64,000 nucleotides of DNA from Orobanche coerulescens. Its lineage: Eukaryota; Streptophyta; Magnoliopsida; Lamiales; Orobanchaceae. The notes below the pieces were generated by a model. That model searched no databases, was not told the DNA's origin, and saw only the letters and a program-made list of their open reading frames with translations. A program made the position numbers and the translations under genes. The stretch is from the NCBI GenBank assembly GCA_033398695.1, contig CM065816.1, forward strand, positions 134,761,358-134,825,357. The letters run 5' to 3'. The first letter of the stretch is position 1, and each line of letters starts with the position of its first letter. Of the stretch, positions 43,018-55,720 are shown piece by piece.

Positions 43018-43829
43018 TGTAACACCCCCAAATCCCATTGGTCATTATAGTGCCGTGGACCCCACACCAGGAGATCCACCAGGCGAACACGACCAAAATA
43101 CAACAAAATGACCAAAAGGGAGAATCACAGTCCCTACTATGATATCCAACATAATATTCTGATATGGAATTTCAACGACGAAAGTTGGCCTACATGGCCA
43201 AAATAAAAGTACAACAACATCCACGAGCCTTGCTTGGATAGTACAAAATGACAACAATTGAACAAAACTGGAGTACTCCAAACTGTCTGACCGACATGAA
43301 CACCAAAATATCTCGGACTAGTATCGCTCGAATGCCTCGTCGCCGTCGTCATGCCCCTATGTCTCAACTCTCTCCTCACAAGCACCTAAAACATGTAACC
43401 ATGTTCCGCCCCCACGGGGTCAGTCATCCAGATAATGAATATCAAATACATGTACAACATGATATGCATCCAAAGGCAGAATAAACAGTATAACAATGGT
43501 AGTACGAGATGCTCACAAACCAAAGTAAGAATCGAGCATTCGTGAAATACTATGCCCACGGCATATGATCGGTACCTGCTCAACAGGTTAGAACACAAGC
43601 GCCCAACGGCGATTCATCAATATAGAACACAACAATGAACTACCCGAAGGTAAACCAAATCGGAACTGAAATAAATACGAATCACAATGCCCGAAGGCTC
43701 TAACGGAAATACCAATACATCACAATGGCCTGAAATCCACTCAGCCGAAGCTGCCACAATATCACAATGGTCTGAAAACCACCCAGCCCGTAGCTTCCAA
43801 TCATCACAATGGCTCGAAGCCATAACAGC

Positions 43830-43995
43830 CCAAAGCTGTATCATCTGAGGGTCGAAGTCACGGCACGAAGCCGCATCACAATGAGGGCCGAATCCACGGC
43901 ACGAAGCCGTATCACAATGAGGGTCGAAACCACAGCACGAAGCCATATCACAATAAGGTCCGAAGCCACAGCACGAAGCCATATCCCAATGAGGT
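43830..43995. repeat. 36-bp repeat array, copy A
   Basis: Units of CACAATGAGGGYCGAARCCA + CRGCACGAAGCCRTAT, about four and a half copies. The same array at 49527-49845 in copy B has about nine. The open frames here are by-products of the repeat. Confidence 0.88.
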
Positions 43996-45408
43996 CATCC
44001 AATGACCATGACCTGCTGAATTGCAGGTGCTGGGAAACCAACCACGAAGGTTCAAGCCCCAGACTTACCCATAATGAGATCACCCAGTAATCGTAACCTA
44101 CTGAACTATAGGTGTTAGGAAACCAACCGCGAAGGTTCAAGCCCCAAACTTACCCATCAAGCACTAGCCGAGACTAGCCTCCAAAACACAATTAATCACA
44201 AACGACAATGATCCCAATATTACCGAATTCACAATAATAGTAGTGTGCTGCCTTGAATCGGCCAACACGACAACAATAACTCACGGATGGGCACCGTCCT
44301 CGGCGGTCCCAATTCAAATACCTCGACTGCCTTAGGAATGGCCAATCGAACACAACGACATCAACGGATGGGATCCATCTTCGACAGTCCTAATTCAATA
44401 CCTCAATTGTGTTAGAATGACCAATCGATAACAACTATACAAAAGATGGGAAATGTCTTCGACGGTCCCAATTAAATACATCGATTACCTTAGAGTGGTC
44501 AATCGACAACAACAATACAACAGATGGGAATTATCCTCGATGTTCCCAATTCAATACCTCGATTGCCTTAGAATGGCCAATCGATAACAACGACACAACG
44601 GATGGGAATCATCTTAGATAATCCCAATTCAATACGTCGATTACCTTAGAACGGTCAATCAATAAACGACACAATGTATGGGAATTATCTTTGATAATCC
44701 CAATTCAATACCTCGATTGCCTTAGAATGGCCAATCGATAACAACGAAACGATTAGAGCAGATGTCTCGGTGCCTTTAATAGGTTACCGACAACGAATAT
44801 GATAATCGAATACGTCAATGCCTTCACTCGGCCAATCACAGCATCAATCGCAAAATACTAATATCAATAACAATGATCATAAGAATGTCTTCAACCGACA
44901 TCAATATCAACAACAATAACCAATACATCAATACCGCGAACCAGCTATCGACAATAACATCAACAGTGAGTATCTCAAAGCCCTGAACGGCCTTTATCGG
45001 ACAATAACAACATTTGGCATAATTTGCTTAAGGGTATCCTATCAAACAACCCCCCTGATATCAACAAAATCATTGAGAGACCAAGTCTCGAAATGATACA
45101 ACACATTCATACACATACATGATAACATTAATCTCATTGACTAGTACAAGTATAAAACTTGCCTCAAATCGAAGGCGAGAAAGTCCTTCCACGATCAATG
45201 TCCTCCCACGAAACGACGAACGGTGCCTTCTGATGATCACAAACACTCGAACAACATTGAATGAAATACAATTCATTTAATAACACAAAATCAATAGAAA
45301 ACAACACCAAGGACAAGCCGATTCGATCACGAATCGATTAAACTCCACAAACGAATATCGTAGTCCTCAACTATGAATTCTAACATCCTCCAACACCTCA
45401 ATGATCGA

Positions 45409-46467
45409 TGTTGTTACCCAAAATATTATCCGGAGATTATATGCTGGAATGGACGAGTAACAAACAAAATGCGAGAGCACGTCCGTGGGAAAGTAAATAA
45501 CATAAGATTTTCCGGGGTTGATAGTCCCGGGCTTGAATGTTCTCGCGAGATATTATTAATACGAATACTTAGGGGTACAAATATTAATGTTAGAGTACAA
45601 TTACAATGAGTGTAAAGACCCTAATTATCTTAGCTCTTGAGTGATGAAGATTGCCGGAAGAACCAGAGTTGATGCTCTGTGAGTTCTTGTAACAACGATG
45701 GAGTGTTGTGTGGACTGTGAGAAATCGACGGTCTCTCACTGTGTGAAATAGCTGAACTCTCGTATGGAAATAATTTCTGAACTTGTGAGCCTCTTTTAAT
45801 CTCTACCTTGAACCAATTGCTGAAGGTTTCCTATCTATAGGAGTGGAGGTAGCTGGGCGATCGCCTCTGCAGTATTATAATAAGCGAGCGATCGTCTTTT
45901 AGCACATGGGTTGGTCTCCTTAGAGTCCGCAGCAGCTGTTGGCAGCCGGATGCACGAACCAATCAGAAGACCACACGCGTCCGGAGTCGCTGTCTTGGGA
46001 GGCCCCACCTAGGACCTTTCGGCGGGTCTGTCGGTAGGTGAGGCTGTCCTTGTCACTGATAGCTGCTGATGGGCTGGAGTAAAGCCCGTTCTTGCGGCGC
46101 CTTGAGGTCCCACCTAAGACCTTTCGGTGGATCTGTCGGTAGGACAGCTGCTGAAGGGCTGGAGTCAAAGATCCTTATTCTGTGGCGCCATTCGCGGATC
46201 TGCACGTGGGTCCTTGCCCCGAGATCCAGTCCTCGTGGATATGACGGATGATGGCCTTATACGTGGCATAGGACGGTTGTCCTTGGTCGGGCACCAGAGT
46301 CGATCGCTAGGTGTCAAGAGGCAATCGCCCCGGACGTCGATCGCTCGGTACCTGAACTTGGTCTGGACTCTTCGCTTGGCAAGTCTGCCTTGGATTATTT
46401 GATGCTGTCTTCGGTGGCTCGACCCTTATGCCGATCTCCGTCGAGGCATATAAATCGCCGCACAACA
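45409..46467 (-). mobile_element. Solo LTR inserted in LTR copy A
   Basis: 1059 bp, ends TGTTGTGCGG...GGTAACAACA on the minus strand, with a perfect 5-bp duplication ATCGA (45404-45408, 46468-46472). The uninterrupted sequence is visible in copy B near 51151 (AATGATCGATATGATC). Family not assigned; minus orientation is suggested by CTATAGATAGG upstream of a leader-like region. No gene. Confidence 0.92.
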
Positions 46468-47237
46468 ATCGATATGATCAAACGTTCTTAACACTTGCGA
46501 AAACAATTCAACAAGAATCACTTAATAACATCATCAAATTGATCCTCCTACAATGGTAATATCATCAATATTATCACTACCACCTCAAGAACATCATCAA
46601 CACAACAAACATGATGGCTAAACAATAATCAATCACCAATTCATCATGAATTCGAATTAATCAACAAGATTAAATCAACCATTGCAAGATTATGATAATC
46701 ATTACATAATTCATCATAATCCTATCTCAAAATGGTTATAATCTCCCCAAGAAACACAAACAAAAACATCAATCATATCGAGACTATGTTAATCATATAA
46801 CAATCTTAACATAATCCTTCCTAGACATGATTATAACCTCCAAACATTCTAAAACATCAAGAACGACTCCTCATCAAGACATAATCATCATGTTCTTCAT
46901 CATAAGTTATAAAAACTCATTAAGAATCATGATATACTCCAACAATCACCAACTATACGAGGAAAACAACAACAACAACATTATCATACTCGAAAATCAC
47001 TTGAAGAATAAGAGATTAAGAGAACTTACCAATGAAGAACAAGAAGAACTCTCCAAACAACAAAGGAGCACCAACAATATTCCAACTCCAAGCTCCAAAT
47101 CAAGTTATGATGATCAAAAATATGTTGGAAGAGGCTAAATATCAAGAACAAGTCCAGAGGGACGGTTCTAGGAAGAGAAAGGAAGTTTTGGTTCGTGAAG
47201 AAATGAAATACGAAACCAAGATATATAAACTGACAGG

Positions 47238-47550
47238 CTCATTACGTACGCTATACACCAAGCCTCACGTACGTAAGGACTATTCCGTGTGCTATATCAG
47301 TAGCTTAACGTACGTAATGCTAGTCCAGAACCGACTGACCAGAAATAAGAAGACCTTAACGTACGTAAACAACCACCTTTTGCGTACGTTAACAAGTTGC
47401 ATGAATTACATACATAGATCTCTCCTCCTAATGTACGTAAGGAAGGTTCCTACAACCGACCACTCATTATGTAGGTAACCCTATAGGTTTAACGTACGTA
47501 ATACCCATCCCATAACGTACGTAATGTTACACATGTAGCGTACGTTATGG
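47238..47550 (-). promoter_or_regulatory. U3 palindrome cluster, copy A
   Basis: About eleven sites such as TTACGTACGCTAT, TTAACGTACGTAATG, TTGCGTACGTTAAC and TAACGTACGTAATG, just upstream (minus direction) of the TATA box at 47221-47229. The corresponding sites in copy B are at 51920-52260 and 55468-55505. Confidence 0.65.
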
Positions 47551-47760
47551 CTTGTATACTTAGCCAAAAATCTAAACTCCCCAAGCAACATCCAAACGAC
47601 GAAACCAAACCGATGGCAAGTATAAACATTTCAATCCCGAAATATCCCAATACAATATACATTGTATCAGTCCAAAACAACAACACTGGTACAATTCCAA
47701 ATGAATACGTACAACTCAACAGTAACATGAAAAGAAAAAAAATTACCCCCGAATATTACA

Positions 47761-47798
47761 TACTCCCCCCCTTAAAAAGAGTTTCGTCCCCGAAACTC
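47761..47798 (-). promoter_or_regulatory. Polypurine tract and hairpin of the LARD-like element
   Basis: Minus GAGTTTCGGGGACGAAACTC (8-bp stem, loop GGGA), CTTTTT, then AAGGGGGGGAGTA next to the LTR. The outer pair is G-C where the other two elements have A-T. Confidence 0.82.
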
Positions 47799-47981
47799 AG
47801 GGTGCACAACTCGGGGTATGAACTATCCATCACTGTCTTAAAACAATATCTCCAGGAATACTCCTCAATACGAACAACTCCATCTGACTAACTGAGCCAA
47901 CCCCTCGGGTCCCCGCGTCTCCCCCGCCCAAACACAGCGAAAACCAAGTGATAAAAACACTCAACCCAGTGCGAGATCAGT

Positions 47982-48215
47982 CTAATCATAACTCCTCCGC
48001 CCGAGACCAGCTAGAAAGTCGTACCACCTGCATGACTCGTAACACCGGCGTACAAACCCCACGGGAGCCGAAGGAGAATCGATCGCATAAGTCACACCTC
48101 CGGTCGAACTCTGATCCATCTCGGCATCCGCACGCGTATAAATATGAGATTTGGGGTTCTGGCTCGATCTACATCCCTTACCCCCTCTGCCACGTCCTCG
48201 GATTCCTCTTTCCAT
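47982..48215 (-). pseudogene. Remnant of gag N-terminus in the LARD-like element
   Basis: Starts MERGIRGRGRGGKGCRSSQN, about one base after a TTTCAG acceptor, like the gag starts at 21046 and 63491. It continues about 70 codons without a capsid core and runs out. Internal deletion removed the rest of gag and nearly all of pol. Confidence 0.6.
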
Positions 48216-48702
48216 ACTGAAAGAATAACATTCGATCATAATCGTAAGTCAAACACGCCTCAACGGCCAATCCAGATTGCAAAGTCAATAGCCAAACATG
48301 AGTATACATGCTCAACAGATAAACAATCATATCAATCGTGCTAATCATAGCCAATATAGAGCTCACACGTCTCAAAGCAAATAATAATGAGTGAATCATA
48401 GCACAAATGTTACATACAGGTTTCAACAAGACATGTATAATCAATGACATAATGAATGTATGAATATAAAGAGAATCGAGTCCTTGCACAGGTCATACGA
48501 AGCTTCGAGGTCTTGCAATACTAGTCTTCACTGACGATGACTAGATGAAAGAATGACTCATGCAGTCGTCCAACTATCACGTCTCACAAAACCCGACTGT
48601 CCAGATTGTCATAACCTGACAGACTCACTACTACCGCGTCGGTAGAGCCACATAACTCACATATCAGGGTACCTCACAACCCAATTCTCTGATACCATCT
48701 TC

Positions 48703-51700
48703 TGTAACACCCCCAAATCCCATTGGGTCATTACAATGCTGTGGACCCTACACCAGGAGATCCACCAGGCGAACACGACCAAAATACAATAAAATGACCA
48801 AAAGGGAGAATCACAGTCCCTACTATGATATCCAACATAATATTCCGATATGGAATTTCAACGACAAAAGTGGGCCTACATGGCCAAAATAAAAGTACAA
48901 CAACATCCACGAGCCTTGCTTGGATAGTACAAAATGACAACGACTGAACAAAACTGGAGTACTCCAAACTGCCTGACCGACATGAACACCAAAACATCTT
49001 GGACTAGTATCGCTCGAATGCCTCGTCGCCGTCGTCATGCCCCTATGTCTCAACTCTCTCCTCGCAAGCACCTAAAATATGTATACATGTTCCGCCCCCA
49101 CGGGGTCAGTCATCCAGATAATGAATATGAAATACATGTACAATATGATATGCATCCAAAGGCAGAATAAACAGTACAAAAATGGTAGTACGAGATGCTC
49201 ACAAACCAAAGTAAGAATCGAGCATTCGTGAAATACTATGCACACGGCATATGATCGGTACCTGATCAACAGGTTAGAACACAAGTGCCCAACGGTGAAT
49301 CATCAATATAGAACACAACAATGAACTACCTGAAGGTAAACCAAACCGGAACTGAAATAAATACGAATCACAATGCCCGAAGGCTCCAACAGAAATACCA
49401 ATACATCACAATGGCCTGAAATCCACTCAGCCGAAGCTGCCACAATATCACAATGGTCTGAAAACCACTCAGCCTGTAGCTGCCAATCATTACAATGGCC
49501 CGAAGCCATAACAACCTGAAGCTGTATCATCTAAGGGCTGAAGTCACGGCACGAAGCCATATCACAATGAGGGCCGAAGCCACGTCATAAAGCCGTATCA
49601 CAATGAGGGCCGAAGCCACGGCACGAAGCCGTATCACAATGAGGGCCGAAGCCACGGCACGAAGCCATATCATAATGAGGGCCGAAGCCACGGCATGAAG
49701 CCTTATCACAATAAGGGTCGAAGCCATGGCATGAAGCCGTATCACAATGAGGGCCGAAGCCACGACACGAAGCCACGGCACGAAGCCATATCACAATGAG
49801 GGCCGAAGCCACGGCACGAAGCTATATCACAATGAGGTCATCCAATGACCGTGACCTGCTGAATTGCAGGTGCTGGGAAACCAACCGCGAAGGTTCAAGC
49901 CCCAAACTTACCCATCAAGCATTAGCCGAGACTAGGCTCCAAAACACAATTAATCGCAAACGGCAACGATCCCAAGATTACCGAATTCATAAGAATAATA
50001 GTGTGCTGCCTTGAGTCGGCCAACACGACAACAATAACTCACGGATGGGCACCGTCCTCGGCGGTCCCAATTCAAATACCTCGACTGCGATAGGAATGGC
50101 CAATCGAACACAACGACATCAACGGATGGGATCCATCCTCGATAGTCCCAATTCAATACCTCAATTGTCTTAGAACGACCAATCGATAACAACGATACAA
50201 AGGATGGGAAATGTCTTCGACGGTCCCAATTCAATACATCGATTACCTTAGAATGGTCAATCGACAACAACGATACAACAGATGGGAATTATCCTCGATG
50301 GTCCCAATTCAATACCTCAATTGCCTTAGAATGGCCAATCGATAACAACGACACAACGGATGGGAATCATCTTAGATAATCCCAATTCAATACATCGATT
50401 ACCTTAGAACGGTCAATCAATAAACAACGACACAATGGATGGGAATTATCTTCGATAATCCCAATTCAATACCTCCATTGCCTTAGAATGGCCAATCGAT
50501 AACAACGAAACGATTAGAACAGAAGTCCCGGTTCCTTTACGGAGATGATAATCGAACACGTCAATGCCTTCACTCGGCCAATCACAGCATCAATTGCAAA
50601 ATACCAATATCAATAACAATGATCATAACAATGTCTTAAACCGACATCAATATCAACAACAATAACGGATACATCGATACCGCGAACTGGCTATCGACAA
50701 TAACATCAACAACGAGTATCTCAAATCCTTGAATGGTTTTTATCGGACAATAACAACATTTGGCATAATTTACCGAATGGTATCGTATCAAACAACCCCC
50801 TGATATCAACAAAATCATAGAGAGACCAAAACTCGAAATGATACAACACATTCATACACATACATGATAACATTAATCTCATTGACTAGTATAAGTATAA
50901 AACTTGCCTCAAACCGAAGGTGAGAAAGTCCTTCCACGATCAATATCCTCCCACGAAATGACGAACGGTGCCTTCCGACGATCACAAACACTCGAAAATC
51001 CTTAAATGAAATACAATTCATTCAATAACACAAAATCAATAGAAAACAACACCAAGGACAACCCGATTCGATCACGAATCGATTAATCTCCACAAACGAA
51101 TACCATAGTCCTCAACTATGAATTCTAACATCCTCCAACACCTCAATGATCGATATGATCAAACGTTCTTAACACTAGCGAAAACAATTCAACAAGAGTC
51201 ACTTAAGAACATCATCAAATTGATCCTCCTATAATGATAATATCATCAATATTATCACTACCACCTCAAGAACATCATCAACACAACAAACATGATGGCT
51301 AAACAATAATCAATCACCAATTCATCATGAATTTGAATTAATCAACAAGATTAAATCAACCATTGCAAGATTATGATAATCATTACATAATTCATCATAA
51401 TCCTATCTCAAAATGGTTATAATCTCCCCAAGAAACACAAACAACAACATCAATCATATCGAGACTATGTTAATCATATAACAATCTTAACATAATCCTT
51501 CCTAGACATGATTATAACCTCCAAACATTCTAAAACATCAAGAACGACTCCTCATCAAGACATAATCATCATGTTCTTCATCATAAGTTATAAAAACTCA
51601 TTAAGAATCATGATATACTCCAACAATCACCAACTATACGAGGAAAACAACAACAACAACATTATCATACTCGAAAATCACTTGAACAATAAGAGATTAA

Positions 51701-52264
51701 GAGAACTTACCAATGAAGAACAAGAAGAACTCTCCAAACAACAAAGGAGCACCAACAATATTCCAACTCCAAGCTCCAAATCAAGTTATGATGATCAAAA
51801 ATATGTTGGAAGAGGCTAAATATCAAGAACAAGTCCAGAGGGACGGTTCTAGGAAGAGAAAGGAAGTTTTGGTTCGTGAAGAAATGAAATACGAAACCAA
51901 GATATATAAACTGACAGGCTCATTACGTACGCTATACACCAAGCCTCACATACGTAAGGACTATTACGTATGCTATATCAATAGCTTAACGTACGTAATG
52001 CTAGTCCAGAACCGACTGACCAGAAATAAGAAGACCTTAACATACGTAAACAACCACATTTTACGTACGTTAACAAGCTGCATGAATTACGTATGTAGAT
52101 CTCTCCTCCTAACGTATGTAAGGTTACCTTGACTGCAATAGTGAAATCTGATCGAAAGATACTCGGCCCTACCAGCCGAAAGTTGGCCACAAGGAAGGTT
52201 CCTACAACCGACCACTCATTACGTACGTAACCCTATAGGTTTAACGTACGTAATACCCATCCCA
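48703..52264 (-). mobile_element. 5' LTR (copy B), main part
   Basis: Starts at TGTAACACCCCC (48703) and matches copy A without the solo LTR. It is interrupted after TCCCA (52260-52264) by solo LTR copy C and resumes at 55468-55715. It has a larger 36-bp array (49527-49845), one 86-bp unit, and about 75 extra bp near 52120-52195 (contains ACTGCAATAGTGAAATCTGA) absent from copy A. Confidence 0.9.
49527..49845. repeat. 36-bp repeat array, copy B, about nine units
   Basis: CACAATGAGGGCCGAAGCCA + CGGCACGAAGCCGTAT. Roughly twice as long as in copy A although both LTRs were identical at insertion. Confidence 0.88.
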
Positions 52265-53084
52265 TGTAACACCCCCAAATCCCATTGGGTTATTATAGTG
52301 CCATGGACCCCACACCCGGAGATCCACCAGGCGAATACGACTAAAATACATTGAATTAACCAACAAGGGGAATCACAGTCCCTACTATGATATCCGACAA
52401 AATATTTCGATGAGGAATTTCAACGACAACGATGGGCCTACAGGGCCAAAATAAAAGAACAACAACATCCACGAGCATCTGCTTGGGTAGTACATAATGA
52501 CAATGACTGACCAACTGGAGAACACTCCAACTGACTGACCAACATGAACAACTCGGACTAGTATCGCTCGAATGCCTCATCGCCATCATCATGCCCCTGT
52601 GTCTCAACTCTCTCCTCGCAAGCACCTAAAATATGAAAACATGTTCCGCCCCCACGGGGTCAGTTATCCAGATAATGAACATAAAATACATGTATAACAT
52701 GATATGCATCCAAAGGCAGAATGAAACGGTACAATGATAATAATAATACGAGATGCTCACAAACCAAGGTAAGAACCGAGCATTCGTGAAACACTATGCC
52801 CACGACATACTATTAATACCTGTTCAAGAGGTTAGAACATAAATGCCCAATGGCGAATCATAATTATAGAACACCACAATGAATTACACGAACATGAACC
52901 AAACCAGAACTGAATTAGATATGAATCACAATGCCCATAGGCTCCCATGATAATACTAAGACACCACAAAGGCCTGAAAGCCACTCAGCCGAAGCTGTCA
53001 AATATCACAATCACCTGAAGCCAAAATAGCCCGAAGCTGTATCAGTGAGGGCCGAAGCCACGGCACGAAGCCGTATCACAATGA

Positions 53085-53510
53085 GACCATCCAATGGACG
53101 TGACCTACTGAACTATAGGTGTTGGGAAACCAACCGCGAAGGTTCAAGCCCCAAACTTACCCATAATGAGAGCATAAACATGACCGTGACCTACTGAGCT
53201 GTAGGTGTTTGGAAACCAACCGCGAAGGTTCAAGTCCCAAACTTACCCATAATGAGATCATAAACACGACCGTGACCTACTGAGTTGTAGGTGTTGGGAA
53301 ACCAACCGTGAAGGTTCAAGCCCCAAACTTACCCATAATGACATCATAAACATGACCGTGACCTACTGAGCTGTAGGTATTGGGAAACCAACCACGAAGG
53401 TTCAAGCCACAAATTTACCCATATTGAGATCATAAACATGACCGTGACCTACTGAGCTATATGTGTTGGAAAACCAACCGTGAAGGTTCAAGCCCCAAAC
53501 TTACCCATCG
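53085..53510. repeat. 86-bp tandem repeat, copy C, five units
   Basis: GACCGTGACCTACTGAGCTG.. TGTTGGGAAACCAACCGCGA.. AAACTTACCCATAATGAGAT. Unit-to-unit identity is high. Confidence 0.9.
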
Positions 53511-54789
53511 AGCAATAGCCGATACTAGCCTCCAAAACACAATTAATCATAAATGGCAACAATACCAAGATTACCAAATTCACGAGAATGATAGTGTGCT
53601 GCCTTGGGTCGGCCAACACGATAATGATGACTCACGGATAGGCACTGTCCTCGGCGGTCCCAGTTCAATACCTCGATTACCTTAGAATGGTCAATCGATA
53701 ACAACGACATAACGGATGGGAACTATCCTCGATAGTCCCAATTCAATACCTCGATTGCCTTAGAATGGCCAACCGATAACAATGATGCAGCGGATGATTC
53801 AATATCTTGATTTGTCTTAGAACGGACAATCGATACAATGATACGAAGAATGCCTCGGCACCTTTAATCGGTTACCGACGACGAAGATGAGAAATGAACA
53901 CGCCAATGCCTTCAATAAGCCAATACAACATCAATAACAAAACACCAACATCAATAATAATGATTACAAAAATGTCTTAGATTGACATCAATATCAACAA
54001 CAATAATCGATACATCGATACCACGAACCGGCTATCGAGAATAACATTAACGACGAGTATCCCAATGCCTTGAACCGGCCATTAATGAACAATAGTAAAC
54101 ATTTGGCATAATTTCCGAAAGGTATCGTATCGAACGATCCCTTAATATCAATGAACTCATGAAGCGACTAAGTCTCGGAATGATACAACACATTCATACA
54201 CATATATGATAACATTAATCTCATTGACTAGTACAAGTATAAAACTTGCCTCAACCGAAGGAGATGAATTCCTTCCACGAACAACAAACAGCTTCCTCCG
54301 ATAAACACAAGCACTCGAACAACCTTGAATGAAATACAATTCATTCAATAACAAAATATCAATCGAAAACAACACAACGACCGAAGGAAACTCTTTGAGA
54401 CATTTAATCGAACACTAAATGTTCAAAGTTCATCAAGAACCTAAGAATCATCAATCGGGTTGGACGAATCGAAGATATGGATATACAATGCATAGAACAT
54501 GTCTAACAATATCTAATAACCTCAATCGATCTATTAAATCGGACAAAAAACGAAATCAAAACCAAAACTCCCAAAATGGACAATTCTTGGAAAACCAAGA
54601 GAATTACCTCGATTCGACGAAGAAGAAGGATTAGATATTGATATGATCACCTAGAGCCTTCTCAAAATATGATTAGATGGAGTAGACTCGATCATAACCA
54701 CAAACCCTAGTCGGATCACACGACTACCGCGAGAAGAAGGAGAGAAAGGGGTGAAATGAGGTGAAAACCCCGTCTGTCCCCTTAAATAC

Positions 54790-55100
54790 TCCAGTGACGC
54801 ACGATTAACACGCACGACCAAATGTCCGTGTGTTTGGTCGTGTGCCAGGCCACTGCCCGGCCACTGACCCCACGCACGAGCAGCAGGCACGAGCACCTGC
54901 TCGTGTGTCATGCTTGTGTGTTCCTGATGAGTGACAAAGTGCACTGTCCAACTCTGTTGCCACGCACGAGTAGCACGCACGAGCACCTGATCGTGTGTCA
55001 TGGTCGTGCGTCCCTATTGAGTGCCAAAGTGCACTGCCCGAATACTAGAATGCCGCACGAGCTGCGCACGAGTACCTACTTGTGTGCCTTGCTTGTGTGG
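54790..55100 (-). promoter_or_regulatory. U3 cluster of copy C with CACGAGCA/TGCTCGTG palindromes
   Basis: Three roughly 110-bp units, each with ACGCACGAGCA..GCACGAGCACCTGCTCGTG, an inverted repeat, directly upstream (minus) of TTAAATACTC near 54781. It replaces the TACGTA-type cluster of copies A, B and D at the same position. Confidence 0.6.
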
Positions 55101-55467
55101 AACAAACAAGGGCTAAAATCGAGCTCGACACGACTCCGAAAGCACCCAAAACATAACCAACTCGAAAGGGACGCTAACAAGAGTTCACAACCCTCAAAGA
55201 GGCCAAAACGACAATGGAAAACAATATGCCATGCCACACATGCATACACACGACCTGCACGACTTACACGATAATAAGTCACGTCCAATTGGTGAAACAA
55301 TACAGACAACAACAAAAACATTTCGATTTCGAAATATCCCAATACATTCTGCATTGTATCAATCCAAAACAACAGTACTTGTACAATTCCAAATGAATAC
55401 GTACAATACAACAGTAACAATGAAATAAATAAAATTAAAAAAAATTACCACCGGATATTAAATCCCA

Positions 55468-55715
55468 TAGCGTACGTAATGTTACACATGTAGCGTACGT
55501 TATGACTAGTATACTTAGCCAAAAATTCAAACTCCCCAAGCAACATCCAAATGACGAAACCAAACCGACAACAACTATAAACATTTCGATCCTGAAATAT
55601 CCCAATACAATATACATTGTATCAGTCCAAAACAACAATGCCTGTACAATTCCAAATGAATACGTACAACTCAACAGTAACACGAGAAGAAAAAAAATTA
55701 CCCCCGGATATTACA
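55468..55715 (-). mobile_element. 5' LTR (copy B), remaining end
   Basis: Resumes TAGCGTACGTAATG and runs to GATATTACA (55715), matching 47510-47760 of copy A. Confidence 0.9.
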
Positions 55716-55720
55716 GTTAC

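Larger units (their letters stand above)
43018..47760 (-). mobile_element. 3' LTR (copy A) of the LARD-like element, with a solo LTR inside
   Basis: On the minus strand TGTAATATTCGG...GGGGTGTTACA. Net length is about 3.68 kb after removing 45409-46467 and one TSD copy. In plus order: 36-bp repeats (43830-43995), two 86-bp units, about seven 78-80-bp units (44280-44760), the ACTAGTACAAGTATAAAACT block, a TATA box (47221-47229, minus) and the palindromes. No gene. Confidence 0.9.
52265..55462 (-). mobile_element. Related solo LTR (copy C) inserted in copy B
   Basis: 3198 bp from TGTAACACCCCC to GGATATTAAA (the usual CA end mutated to AA), with perfect duplication TCCCA (52260-52264, 55463-55467). 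Same block plan as copies A, B and D, but with five 86-bp units (53085-53510) and a different U3 repeat. Open frames 54651-55274 come from the U3 repeats. Confidence 0.9.
43018..55715 (-). mobile_element. Non-autonomous Gypsy (LARD-like) element, itself carrying two solo LTRs
   Basis: Perfect 5-bp duplication GTTAC (43013-43017, 55716-55720). The 3' LTR is 43018-47760, the 5' LTR 48703-55715, and the internal region only 942 bp. Primer site (minus TGGTATCAGAGAATTGGG) ends at 48699; purine tract and hairpin are at 47761-47798. The internal region keeps just the gag start (47982-48215) and the last codons of a chromodomain protein (about 47800-47900, ..SYPELCTL), so it is a deletion derivative of a Tekay-like element. 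Confidence 0.9.

Noticed and set aside
43809..44090. Coding genes over the 36-bp arrays (also 49527-49812)
   Set aside because: 36 is a multiple of three, so repeats stay open in several frames; no start context or family match.
47547..47891. 114-codon ORF at the LTR/internal border
   Set aside because: Crosses the LTR end, purine tract and hairpin on the strand opposite to the element.
54822..55274. 150-codon ORF
   Set aside because: Formed by the CACGAGCA repeat units in the U3 of solo LTR copy C; the opposite strand is also open.
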